From Adineta vaga (Eukaryota; Rotifera), in NCBI GenBank assembly GCA_021613535.1, contig CP075493.1, positions 16,554,001 through 16,618,000 on the forward strand: DNA of 64,000 nt, in the 5' to 3' direction. The number at the start of each line of letters is the position of its first letter. Within the stretch, counting starts at the first letter, position 1. This document shows positions 47,916-59,235 of this stretch, piece by piece. Made by a program: the position numbers and the translations under genes. Under the pieces are notes generated by a model, which saw only the letters and a program-made list of their open reading frames with translations, did no database searches and was not told the origin of the DNA.

Positions 47916-48611
47916 ATGTTCACAGACACAATTCGTGTTTTTTTCCATAATATTTAACAAAACACTTTATTTCAGTAAAATAAAATGTATCGGGAAATGT
48001 GAGAATGTGGATATCAAAGAAGAAAAGATATTTCTGATTAAGTCGAAGTAATCTACAGAAAATCTAACATTTCTGAAGATAAAGTACACGAAGCAGTTTC
48101 AACAGGACAATCATAAGTGCCCTGTCCTGTCCTGCCGTCCTGTCCTGATAACAGTCTCTGGTCTGTATATATAGTTAAAATAAAGTTTAAGTAAATAATG
48201 GGACTCTGTGGTGCCCTGCATCCTGGCAGGCTCTTTCTAGCAAAAAAAAATTAAACATATCGTACGAGGCTGGACCGAGAAATCCTTGTCTCAAAAAATG
48301 AGCTATTATTAACCCTTGTTTGGGCAGTATCTCGCTAATACGTCGTAGGATAAGGCTGAAAATTCTACCACAGCTGGTCCATCATAGCTCCGACATATCC
48401 TGAAAATTTCATGCGATTACTACGAGCCTGGGCTATCTTGCCATGGATCGACTTTTTTGAATGGTGGGAGGCCTTAAAAGAAACGGACATATACTAATCA
48501 TAAAAAAAAGATTAATTCTAATCATATATTCTTACCAACTGATCTAATCGAAAAAGGTTAGACTGAGTGGACTCAGTTGTCAAGTTTCTCTTCATCAGCA
48601 CACATTTGATA
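47916..48611. other. Intergenic, repeat-derived sequence
   Basis: Short CTGTC-type direct repeats (GCCCTGTCCTGTCCTGCC) at 48119-48150. TTAACCCTTG at 48309, resembling a piggyBac-type end, opens a stretch of different composition up to about 48480. Confidence 0.5.
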
Positions 48612-49130
48612 TTAACCCTTTGGTTACGGTTTTTATTTAAAGACGAATCTTTTATTTTTCGTTCTAAAACCATCTGCAATAACCTTTATTAGTGTATAGA
48701 AGTATTTGGAAGTGTTTTAAAGTATGATAATCTTCAAAACAACCTATCACACAAAGTCCGACATTACAAATATCACACTGATAACGTGTATCCCTATGCT
48801 TTTTCTCGCGTCTGCTTGTATGATTACAGACTACACAAGCTCTTTGTGCACTTCTTCCTGTTGCTGTTGCTGGAACTAGAGGTGGGAAATGACGTGCAGT
48901 AAGACGTACGGGATTATCCCCGATAATTGGACGACAATTGTTTGTTTGGACTGAGCATATACCTTTCAATCAATTGCCGAATCAAAGCCCATCGAAATTC
49001 CGCAAATTGAATAATCTTGTTATGCTTCACTTTGAATAGCATGTATGCGTTCAATGAAACACCAGAATGTTGTTCGTCGAAATGAAAGAGATGCGGCTCG
49101 AAAGCGGTTTTGCTCCAGTTTCGATCAGTA
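48612..49130 (-). mobile_element. piggyBac transposase relic 1 (3' end)
   Basis: Minus frames 49120-48970 and 48969-48664 read FEPHLFHFDEQHSGVS, LNAYMLFKVKHNK and FRWALIRQLIERY, then, after a frameshift near 48965, RLTARHFPPLVP and CVVCNHTSRREKKHRDTRYQ, CDICNVGLCVIGCFEDYHTL. The last part is the C-terminal Cys-rich zinc domain of PGBD4-like piggyBac transposases. The element end TTAACCCTTTGG lies at 48612, with TTAA the expected target. The N-terminal two thirds are absent. Confidence 0.8.
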
Positions 49131-50824
49131 GATTGTTTTTTTCGATGGTGTCATTTATTATTAATTAATGCTGCAAAATACTATCGACTACTTACTAGAT
49201 GTTGGTTCAACTGTTCAATCACTAATGCTTGTTATTTCTATGGTTTAGATATTGTCATTAAGCGGAAACATCATAGAACAAGAAATTAACTGATTATCAC
49301 TAACTGATAGCGGTAACATATCAGTGTTACCATTTATCATCATCTCATAATTAGTAAGTTACTAATAGTAACTGATACAGCTGATCACATGCTTAAATCA
49401 AAATAGTTATGTGATTTCCTTAGTTGTGGTCTGTCTTTCAATAGCTAATGCCAAATGGAAAGGTATTGTTAAAATGCGTGTATTCGATAAAAAAACGCAA
49501 TGCAGACGTTTCTAACTGTTGTTTCTAAGTTACTTCAAAATAAGCTGTGAAAACTAGTAAAATAGTGAAAATTCTAATGGTCAATGCGTTTAAACGCCTT
49601 ATAACGATTAAAACACTTCCTTAACACGTTTAAACGCCGTTTTAACCGTTCCATGTTTGCTATCTGCAGAGAGCAAACTGATGCCCCATGTTCGACCTTG
49701 TTTCCACTCTGTGCACGTTCAAGCTGTCTTTTTATCTCTCTCTTTCTCTCTCTATTGCGAAAATTGCAATAAATTCTCGTCTTTTCCTCTTTGTTTTCAT
49801 GCGTCTGAGTGTTCAATGCTATATTCATTTGATCTAATCCTTACTGAGTAAGTCGGGAATCGTCAAGTCTGTGTATCTAATTCTCAGATAAGATAGGCTA
49901 AACTAGAAGACAAACCTAGACTTCATACCTGATGGAGCTCAACTATTATCAGAAATCAGCTTTGGGTCTAGAGAACAATATCATGTGCCGAGCAGCCTAT
50001 CTAGAACTTCGAGAAATGACAAATTATAGTTCAATATTTGACGGGTCCAAACAAACTTGAAAGTACTTGGTGAAGTGTTTTTTGTCACCTCAAGTCTCGC
50101 TCGAGTCGAACTTTTTCTACATACTGAAGTGTAAGTACAAGACGAAAGAAAAGAAGAAGAACAAAGAGAATAACACGAAGATAATACACATCGGACACAA
50201 AATATGATCTAGTACAAATAGCACATTCCAGCGCAAGAAATTTGATCGAAAGTATATTCTTAGATATTCATTCAAGTATGAATTAAATAGCATTGACAAA
50301 TAGAGCATTCTTTTCTCTACAAACTGTATATACAGAAAGTTTCTTGAAGCTTTTTCAAAGGAATTACAGTATCTTTACCACTACTTATGGTATGGCTTAA
50401 GTATGCACGACACTTGTTACTTTATTCATGCTTTTCTGAAGTAAAGATCGTGTGCACGTGCAACACACACACACACACACACATATCTATACCTACGCAA
50501 AAAGGAACGATAAAAACGGTATTTTCTCACACAGCAACTGTTTCAACGGATAAATTTCCGTTCCACAACTGCCTGCGTGCTGTTGCAGCTTGCATCGGCT
50601 CTTATGCTATTTGAGGGAACCCCAAGCGATATTGAGTACATTCAGGTGCATTCGCATGTTTACCAAACCCAAGAAGAGTGAATAAGAAGAGAAGTCTTTT
50701 TTTGGGATGTATCTATCTAATTTATTTATTGGCAAAAAAACAACACAGTAAAAGAATTGCTGGAACGAATATCGGCATTTGGCGCGGGTAACCGCTGGTT
50801 TGATCTTTGCGTACCTCAGAAGAG
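49131..50824. other. Intergenic
   Basis: No gene. At 49580-49645 a short run with GCGTTTAAACGCC and CACGTTTAAACGCCG repeats the motif of the arrays at 24.6 and 31.5 kb. (CA)n at about 50463-50482. Confidence 0.55.
49580..49645. repeat. Solo copy of the AACGCGTTT-type motif cluster
   Basis: GCGTTTAAACGCC, CACGTTTAAACGCCG and GTTTTAACCGTT within 65 nt, similar to the transposon-end arrays. Confidence 0.5.
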
Positions 50825-52220
50825 TTACAGGGAACAGTCGCACTTTTTCTGATGGGTGATGGCATCGTCGATAAGTGTGATGTCTCCTGTTTGTGTGTAG
50901 ACAGAACCTTTATATGTGACGCCAGCTCCGAATGTGACAGATGCGTAGGCCAGAATATTTCCGAGAAAGGTGCTGGAGGCACCATGTGTGACGCTGCTGC
51001 CTACTTGCCAGAAGATGCAACTAGCCAAGGCACCGTTTCTGAGCACGATTTTAGCATTGATCCCGGTCGTGATTGCGCTGCCTACCTGAAATATGTAGAC
51101 GCCGTCACCCTCTAGTGTCAAAATACCTCCGGCAGAGATTGCAGCCGTCGATACAAACTTGTACACTCCTGGTGCGAGTGTTTGGCCCGCCAGATCAATA
51201 CCTGTCAAGTTCTTAGTGAACGGTACACTCTTGCAATAGTTGTACGCCGCTGTTTCGTCAGTTTGGGCTTTCGCAGCGGAAGCCGTGGCCAGCTGAGTAG
51301 CACCTGTGATTACACCAGGCGGGAAGCCAGTAACGGAGGCGATCGGGTAAAAAGAGTTATTCGAATATCACCTTCTGCTTCTTGTGTTGGAAATTGCAAA
51401 ACCATCTTGTAATGACGATAATGATTCCAGCGCCAGTAGACAATGCGGCTTGTATTATATTTGAGACCAATCCACATATAGTACTGATCTGCTTAAAAAC
51501 ACTTAAATTCTAGGTGAAATTCATCGGTCTTTTCTAGAACTTATCTTACGAAACACGAACTGAAAGGAGTGTTGAAGTGTTTATAGGTAGAAATTCGCAT
51601 CTTCTTCTCCAGAGCTCGTGACCAACACTAACTAGAGACCATCACAGACCGTAACAGACATGACTGTTTCGGTCTAACAGGCATTACAGTGACTATTTCG
51701 TGCTTCACACTTCAATCCAGCTGGAGTTACGCTGACAGATTTCCCAACGGTTTTCATGCACAACACTGAACTTTGAGGATTTCTCCCTGTTTCTTTGTGA
51801 GAGAAGATTTCACAACTAACGCACCACCACCTTTTGTTGAGTTCAGGAGCCAGTTTGCAACGACGCCACAATTTGTGGGTTTTTTTAAAGAGATTTTAGC
51901 TATTTCGAGGCGTTTGTCCTTACTAGGCTCCGAACAGCTCACCTCTTGTCTCACTGGTCTAGTTCGAGCCCGACCCGGAGGGGGCTGGTGTAGATCAACA
52001 TCGTGTTGGTACCGGTTCCAACTATGTATGGTACGGGAACGTAATACCTAAATATTCCATCGGCTACGCTGCCTTTGATGACACTGAGACCGGCATTGGT
52101 CATCCCACTGTAAGCAACTACGGCGAAGTTGGCAGCAGTTCCCAAATTCGGACAAGCAATGGTGTTAATCGTAGTAACAGCTACACATAACAGAATGGTA
52201 AGGACTGCAATTGATGACAT
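50825..52220 (-). CDS. DUF3494 ice-binding (antifreeze) protein
   Basis: Exon 1, 52048-52220: MSSIAVLTILLCVAVTTIN signal peptide, then CPNLGTAANFAVVAYSGMTN, the start of a DUF3494 ice-binding domain. Exon 2, from about 51367 to 50825: TGFPPGVITGATQLATASAA, NLTGIDLAGQTLAPGVYKF, GVYIFQVGSAITTG, CIFWQVGSSVT and FLGNILAYASVTFGAGVTYK, the beta-solenoid repeats of the same family. The exon 1/exon 2 junction is unresolved: the sequence just 5' of exon 2 has an in-frame TGA (51368-51370), so there is either an odd splice site, an additional exon in the 680 nt gap, or decay. GC content is visibly above the neighbourhood. The family is mostly microbial and spreads horizontally; ice binding and secretion are inferred. 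Confidence 0.75.
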
Positions 52221-53989
52221 TTTGTATAAGGAGTGTTTTTGACTGATGAGTGGATAAGAGGGTGATTATAGTGGACAGTGAGAACAAATAATACTTTATG
52301 AATGCAAGAGCGGTCGTCGATAGCTTTTTATATACATACTATCTCTCCTCCACTAACGTTCTTCTGATCCGAATGCATACCTTCATGCGCAAATGGGTGT
52401 GCCCACTGATGCCTATCATTCTTGACTCATATGAACAAAAGATTCATTTGTCAGTAAACATATCCTTCAGACTGAGCACTTCTTTCAGAGCCACATTAGC
52501 TTGTACCAAATATATAGAAATTTCTTTTCGTGCACCTTTAAAACCATGTCTTGATCATCTTGTGACAATTCAAAGATATTGTGGCACCTACTGATATGAC
52601 ATCTCGTGTCTTTCAGAGAAAATCAAAGAACAGAGAGCAGGTTTATTGAACTAGTTTACTGAGGAATGGAAGAATCTTGTGACAGTGCCTGTGTCCGCTC
52701 ATCTTGGCGCATGTGTTTTTTTCTTTTCCTGTCGGTCTTGAACCAAACTGTATGCATTGCTCTCCGAATGAATGAGTGTATTCTTTTCTTCCATTCTCTT
52801 CTCGAACTTCAACGAAACTGTATTCGTCGCTCTCTGAGGTAGATGCGTGTATTCTTTTCTTCTCTTTTCCTCTCGACTTTCAAACATAGTGTATTCATTG
52901 ATCTCGGGGGGTGGATGCGTGTATTCTTTTCTTCTCCTCTCGTCTCGACCTTCAACGAAACTACATTTGTGGACAAACGTCTTGTAGCTAGGCAAAAACT
53001 ATCTCAACGAAGTTTGTTTGGTGAGAAGCTTCTACCGTAAGAAGAACTGGGTGAGCCTTGATCGCAGGCAAAAACCTCGAGTCTTGTCTTCTTGCCAATG
53101 TTGCGATATGAAATCAACATGAAGAATTTTTACCTATCGTGTTATTTCGGGTTAGAAGAGAGATAGAATTTCGTTCGGCCTACCTTTAGAAAGCCTCGGT
53201 CTTCTCCTGTGTTTCATAAAATGTTCATCCGAAACAGACATACTTTTATTAAGTTATGTGCTACTCTCTGCCTAACTATGGAATTGACATATTACAACTC
53301 TACCAGTAGCTGATTCAAATCTCAACATTGGTTTAATCTTTTGGCTTGAAAATCGCATCACAGACTGCTTAGCTGTGGGGAAATCTATGATCAAATTTTC
53401 AAAACTACAGCTACTGGAGAAGTGGAGATTCATATGATTCTATTCGTCAGGATCGATAGTCCTGAGAAATCATTAAGATGTAGCATACGTGGACCATCAT
53501 CGGAACCACCCATTACACTTTAAATATCATCCTGATATTATCGAATAAAAGAAAACTAGCATAACCTTCGTACATCACTATTGTTCGCTTAAATTTGAAC
53601 AGAACTGACCAGCTTAAGTAGGAATCCAATTGAAAACAAATTAATCTATATAACGATGATATAAATTAATTTGCTAATCTCAACTCTTGCTTCTTCAGCA
53701 ATCGATCTTTTGTAAATCAAAAATTATTTGAGATAATATGATTTTTTCAATTAGTAATAAATGCAGATTATTGCTTTGCCAAGGTGTTTCGTGTATTTTA
53801 TTTAAAAATAAGAAACACTCATCAGAGCTCTGCACATTTTATGAAAAGGGAAATAAAATAAGCTAGATTAATATAGAAATAACGAAATGAGAAACAGAAA
53901 TGGATAACAGAAATAGTAACAACAACCAAGATAGAAAATAATAAAGTAATACATTAATAGATAGATAGGTAGGTAGGTAGGTAGGTAGG
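52221..53989. other. Intergenic with minisatellite
   Basis: Minisatellite at 52712-52976 and a (GGTA)n run at 53964-53990. No gene; the 99-codon minus frame at 52699-52995 is a product of the repeat. Confidence 0.6.
52712..52976. repeat. Minisatellite, about four units of 65-72 bp
   Basis: GTATTCTTTTCTTC recurs at 52778, 52849 and 52921, with a degraded first unit near 52713; units also share CTCGA-CTTCAA and CGAAACT blocks. Confidence 0.75.
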
Positions 53990-55850
53990 TTAAGAAATGA
54001 AAATCTAGAAATAAATGTTCAGCACAAACCTTTTCATAATAAATTTCGAGTATCGACGGGACGACGTTGAAGATTATCGACGTTGCGAGTACCCAAAATT
54101 GGTGTGATATCATTTATTGGAGATTCAGAAAAATACTTGAGCCATAGATTATGAAATTTCTCAGGAAAATTTCTCATACTTGGACAATAAGTGAAATGAA
54201 TGAACATAGTATGACCATAATCTATTGGTTCTGTAACTGCTACTGGGCTATCAATAATTTTCTGACGAATAATATAATAATTGATTGAAGTTAATGGTTG
54301 ATCAATACATTTACTTGGATATTGATTTAATAATAAAGCCATTTTTAGATGATCACGTTCTTTTTCATATGATTGGAAAGTTGAACAATATCGAAATGCA
54401 CGAAGTAGCATTGCAAAAGGTATGTTCTTTTTCATATGTAACGGATGAATACTGTTGAATGGCAAATAATATGGTTTATGATATACAGAAGTAGATAATT
54501 GACCATCTTTATTTTCCAAATGTAAATCGAAGAAATCAGCTTGTAAATTAATATTAGCTGATCATTTTATATTGGAATCAAATGTACTCCATTGATCAAC
54601 TTGTTTTTTCAGATGACGTTCAGACCAATTGATAATAGTAAAAATATCATCAATAAAACGACAATATAGACCATAACTATTTGTAATTTGTCGAATGATT
54701 TTCTGTTCAAAGAAAAACATATAACAGTTGGCTATAGTCAGAGTTCATGGGGAACCCATAGCACCACCACGAATTTGATGATAATATTGATTATTATATT
54801 TAAAGTAATTATTTTTGATAATAAATCTTCTTAATCGAATAATGACTTCAATTGATAGATTTGCGACTTGTTTTATCTGTAAATTATCTAACATTTGTTT
54901 GAGAGATAAAACGCCTTCAACTTGTAGAATCATTGTATAGAGGTCAGCAATATCAATTGTACATAATAAAGTATCTTGTTTTTAAATTCATTAGAGACTA
55001 TTGTTGGATGTTTGAGACCAAAAATGATGGGTCGAAGTGGCGTACCTAGCTTGTGGGCTTTCGGAAGATAATAGAGATGAGCTAATTCTGCCTCATCTGG
55101 TCGACCACATAATTGTTCGTAATGCTTCTGAGTAAGCCATTTAGCCAAACGTAAATCTAATAAATATTTATTTGTACGATTTATCAAATCAGGTAATGGA
55201 TCTTCTGTTCCAATACATTGATAAGCTTGAGTCTTTTGCATATATTCACTAGATTTTAATTGTTAATGTTCTGAACTTGTTAAATGAAACACCTTGGATT
55301 TATCAGTTTTTCTAAGAACAGTATTTGTTGAACGAAATTTATATTTTAATCTTTTAACTGTTCGATTATAATTTTGTTTCTTAATTGTAGTTAATGGTAT
55401 ATTATAAAGATTTTGAAGAAGATTATCTATTTCAGCCATAAATTCTTGAACTGGACGACCAGGATTAACTTTTTTTCTTATGGAAACGAGCTTCATGTTT
55501 TCGTAGAAGAGTAGCTAATTCAATGGTACGTCGTCGAGATGCTGTTTTAGGATCATCATAAATAAAACGAGGACCTAATTGAAGTAGATACGATTCTTCT
55601 TCCTTTAATCTAATATGTGTTGCTTCATTTGTAATATCTGGATTTATAATTCCATAGCAATTAGAGCCGAGGGCACTTCTTTGTTGATGCTCTCGACTCG
55701 CTCTTCTTCCAAAAAATAACCAGATTGTTCAGCTTCTTATGTTAATCGTTTTTTATATAAATCATAATATTCTTCAAATGTTTTGTAAACCTTGTTATCA
55801 TCATCTTCTTCTTCTTGATTATTTTGTTGATCATTTGTAGGCAGGCTTGC
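53990..55850 (-). mobile_element. Penelope-like (Athena-type) reverse transcriptase relic
   Basis: Minus frames, in 5'-3' order: GPRFIYDDPKTASRRR (about 55590), RKHEARFHKKK and VNPGRPVQEFMAEID (55480), LPKAHKLGTPLRPI (55040), a TIDIADLYTMI block (about 54950, after a frameshift near 54985), GGAMGSP then LTIANCYM with an in-frame TGA between (about 54745), CRFIDDIF (54640, the catalytic DD), and ENKDGQL, SVYHKP and a C-terminal segment ending at 54034. These are the ordered RT blocks of Penelope-like elements; the N-terminal extension matches bdelloid Athena elements. At least four lesions: frameshifts near 55467 and 54985, TAA near 55261, TGA near 54747 and near 54567. No GIY-YIG nuclease was seen, as expected for Athena. 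Confidence 0.8.
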
Positions 55851-57031
55851 CAAATGAAAATTTTAGAAATCAGGAAAAAATCAGGAGATTTTCTTTAGAT
55901 ATTCATGAACGTTTATATAATTTTTACTGTACAAGTTACGCTCATCTAAAAACTTGATCAAGTGTTTCTGGTAGAATCTATGTTCTTCACTGTTACTAAA
56001 CTTTTTATTCATCTAGTTTGAAAAAAATTGACCTTATATTCGAGCTCCACGACTCCAACTATTCGTCGGTGAATCTTTACCAAAAGTTTTATTTTTTCGT
56101 AGAAAGAAAGATGTTTTTTATCCAAAACAGTAGGACCTATTCTTTTCAAACTATTGTCAAATCCAGATTTCCTATCTTCTATTATCCTTTAGTCAAGTAT
56201 TAGGTTAAAAGGTCTCTTTTGTTTTTATTTATCGTCCGATCAATCAGTGAAGTGCGACCACTAAATAAGTAAATAATTTATTCTTGCAAAAATCCTTTTC
56301 TATGAGAATCAGAATAATATTTAACTTTTGCCTTAATGTATGCCTATACCTTTACAGACGTGTCACTCTTCCATTACAAAGTAACTATAAAAGAATTCCA
56401 TATAATTAAAGGAAACTGAAAGAAATGCTCATTTCACAAAATTTATTTCAATATTTATTCTATGAATAATTATTAGCAAATGAATATTAACTTCTCGATT
56501 CACATAGAACAAAACATTAAGCAGAAAGTATGTAGTTAAGTAATTAATACTAAATTGGTGGCTTTGGGTGTGGGTGTGGGTGTGAATACAAGAAACCCAT
56601 TCACATCCACACCCTCAAATTTTATTATCTATATCACAATAATTATGTACATTTGTACTTCACAATACAAAAATGAAATCTTACTTTCAAATTTATTGAA
56701 GTATATGCTTAGATCATTGTATTAAAATGAGCTATTTTGCAGAAGATTTTTTTTTTCATACAAAAATCATTCAATATACATCTGGATGTGGGTGAGACTA
56801 CATAAAACTATTAAAAATACACTCGCACGTTCTTATTTTATTTTTATCGAATGCATAAATGAATTTGATTGGTATTCCATTCATTTCTTATCACTATACT
56901 AGTTGGATCAAGAAAATCTCGTGAAAACAAAAGAACTTCATCTTCCTCTATTGAGAGGTCCGTTTTAAATACTTGATATGTATCATTGACAATCTGAATA
57001 TTTAATGCACATAAGTTCGGCATGGAATAAA
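55851..57031. other. Intergenic with telomere-like inverted repeat
   Basis: Repeat at 56562-56620. No gene. Confidence 0.6.
56562..56620. repeat. Telomere-like inverted repeat, strong copy
   Basis: GGGTGTGGGTGTGGGTGTG, about 15 nt spacer, CATTCACATCCACACCCTC. Confidence 0.8.
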
Positions 57032-57600
57032 CTAAACAACTACATCCATTTGATTTTCAACGTGGATTCGAAGCAATGCAAATTGTCTACCAAATGAAGT
57101 TTTGCATAATGCTGCACACTGTTGGCTATTGAACCAATATTCGGCCTTATTATCAGTATATTCTTGCACATCAAGCCGACGCATGGAAGGACTGAAAGTA
57201 TTGAGCAATAAATTTTCCAGAACGTTCATATTTCAACATTGCTATTACGAATAAAAATATTCAGTGATTTCAAATGACCAAGTATAGGCAGAGCAGAGTA
57301 TAGTATGTTGTGTGTTGGGAGTGTAAGAGAAAGATAACGTATATTCCAAAAATAAATTCGATGAATCACAGTAATATTGTAATTGATGCACATGATTACA
57401 TGACCAGTAATAAGTTTCATTAGGAGACGTTGATTTAGATCTAATTTCAGGATGTAAAATTTCGTATCGATTGAGACCACATGGTACAGTATGGAGACAG
57501 AGGTAAGGCGACAGTTGATTTATAATCCATTCACATTGTATAAACCAATCATGTTCTCTGGTAAAAATAGCAGCGACACTTCCTTAAGAAAACATCATTT
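57032..57600 (-). pseudogene. Degraded coding sequence, possibly of a bdelloid F-box/LRR-type family
   Basis: Minus frames 57226-57480 and 57032-57229, plus an upstream frame to about 57600, read as one protein after two frame changes: EHDWFIQCEWIINQLSP, then a stretch with LPILGHLKSLNIFI (leucine-rich repeat-like) and SPSMRRLDV. The phrasing resembles the F-box/LRR families of bdelloids, but I cannot confirm the F-box. Stops and frame changes show decay. Confidence 0.35.
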
Positions 57601-58296
57601 CCGCCCTAGTACGATATTCTACCGAGCTTTATTTACACTATTGAAATATACCCGAGTATGCAATCCTGAAGTCCAGCGGAGTTAATGATCGATTGTATCA
57701 CGTATCAGAAAGCCGTGGGAAACTGTTTGAGATACTTAAAACATCGACGTTTTCTAGCGAATTTTAGCAGTAATCTATCGATACAAAACTGTTTTTGTCG
57801 ACTTACACATGAAGACTACTGAAAAGTTCAGTTAATCTAATCATTTGTTAAATTGTGCTAACATAAACGACTATAGGCATGACTTGTATTTTAATAAATT
57901 TTTCGGTGGTATTGTTGATAAAAAAATTCAAATCCATCAAATAACTAAAAACTGCAAAACATCTGTCGCATTTCCATATTCGTAATCTACAATAATACCG
58001 AAATAGTCGACACATTGATAGAAGTATGCAACATCGTCCAAGTAAGGCACATTGCGTAGATTATTTTTCCTCCCATAAAGGCTTATCTTTAATTGATTTT
58101 CTCCATTATTTATTTTCGTAACTTAATCCTAGGATCACATACAAAAATAGCCGATGAAATGAAAAATCCACACATAATCCCATGTAAATCTACACAGATG
58201 CTCGCATAAATGTTCCTAATATCCAAGCTGAAGTATAAAAATCCGAGAAAATTTCAATATTCTTCAAATCAATTATCAGGTAACATATCTTGTAAT
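57601..58296. other. Intergenic
   Basis: Nothing recognised. Confidence 0.5.
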
Positions 58297-58936
58297 ATGC
58301 GCCCAACAACTGTATTCATATTGATCCTCGTTGCTATTGCTTCTATCCAAAGCAAACCTGTCTTCAATGCAGCAAATATAATCAACACAATTCTGCCACA
58401 GGTTGTTTCACATAACGTAAAATATGTTTATGCATACAATTTTATTTCTAACTATTTCCCATCTAGAATTTCCCTAATCAGCTCAATCATCCTTCAAAAC
58501 TTCAACTACGAGTACTTGTAGAACAAGCCGCTCAACTCGCTCTCAGTGATGGTCGTACTCGATCAGTTCGCCAAGCCTCCGGTTCAGAATCATTTTTAGA
58601 GAATCTTATTGTCGTTTTCACCAATCATCCAAAATTGCAAGTGAGTGTGTGAATTTATTTGTTTTCCTTAGATTTATTTTTATATTTATATAGATCGTAT
58701 TCGCCGAGAATATTGAAGTTGCACAACAAGTTTTAAATTCTCTTTCTATTTCACAATTTTACTCACTCCAAGAATCAGTTGTTAGTCTTGTCGGAGGTGT
58801 CGCCACAGGCAATCTTGATGCTAGTACTGCTGTTTCTCAATTCTTGGGTCAACTTCAACAATATATTGGCGAAAATACTCAACTTTTCAATGCTGTTGTC
58901 GCTGTTGCTGAACAGGCGCTTAATTTTAAGCAATAA
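58297..58936 (+). CDS. Small secreted alpha-helical protein
   Basis: Exons 58297-58401, 58467-58640 and 58694-58936, all phase 0, give 173 residues. Residues 1-18 are a signal peptide (MRPTTVFILILVAIASIQ). The rest is mostly helical with a Gln/Ala/Leu pattern (LVEQAAQLALSDG; ESFLENLIVVFTNHP; AVSQFLGQLQQYIGEN; AVVAVAEQALNFKQ) and no Cys. All three exons end between codons, and introns are 53-65 nt. No family recognised; secretion is the only functional inference. Confidence 0.75.
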
Positions 58937-59111
58937 TGTTGGAAATTGGAAGAGATAAAAGATGACTGATTGAAATTGCTTTTTTGTTTTCAATTTTAAT
59001 TGCATTGAAATAAATTTTATTGCCGTTATATAATCGTAAATTTCTCACAATGAAACATATGTTTTCGATACCTGTAGTAGCATGAAATCAGAGGTGCGTT
59101 GAAAGCAATAT

Positions 59112-59235
59112 TGAGAGGGTGTTCTTCCGAGGGTGTGGGAGTGTCGGTGTGGGTGGGTGTAGTTGTGGGCGGGTTGGTGTGCGTCAGTATTGAAAGATGA
59201 TAAATACCTACATCCACATCTACACCCACACCCAT
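59112..59235. repeat. Long telomere-like inverted repeat inside piggyBac relic 2
   Basis: GAGGGTGTGGGAGTGTCGGT, GGTGGGTGTAGTTGTGGGCG and related G-rich units span about 70 nt; after about 30 nt come CCTACATCCACATCTACACC and CACACCC. It directly abuts the piggyBac reading frame near 59232. Confidence 0.8.

Noticed and set aside
52699-52995. 98-codon minus frame with repeated EKRRKEYTH phrases
   Set aside because: The repetition follows the 65-72 bp minisatellite; no start context, introns or family.
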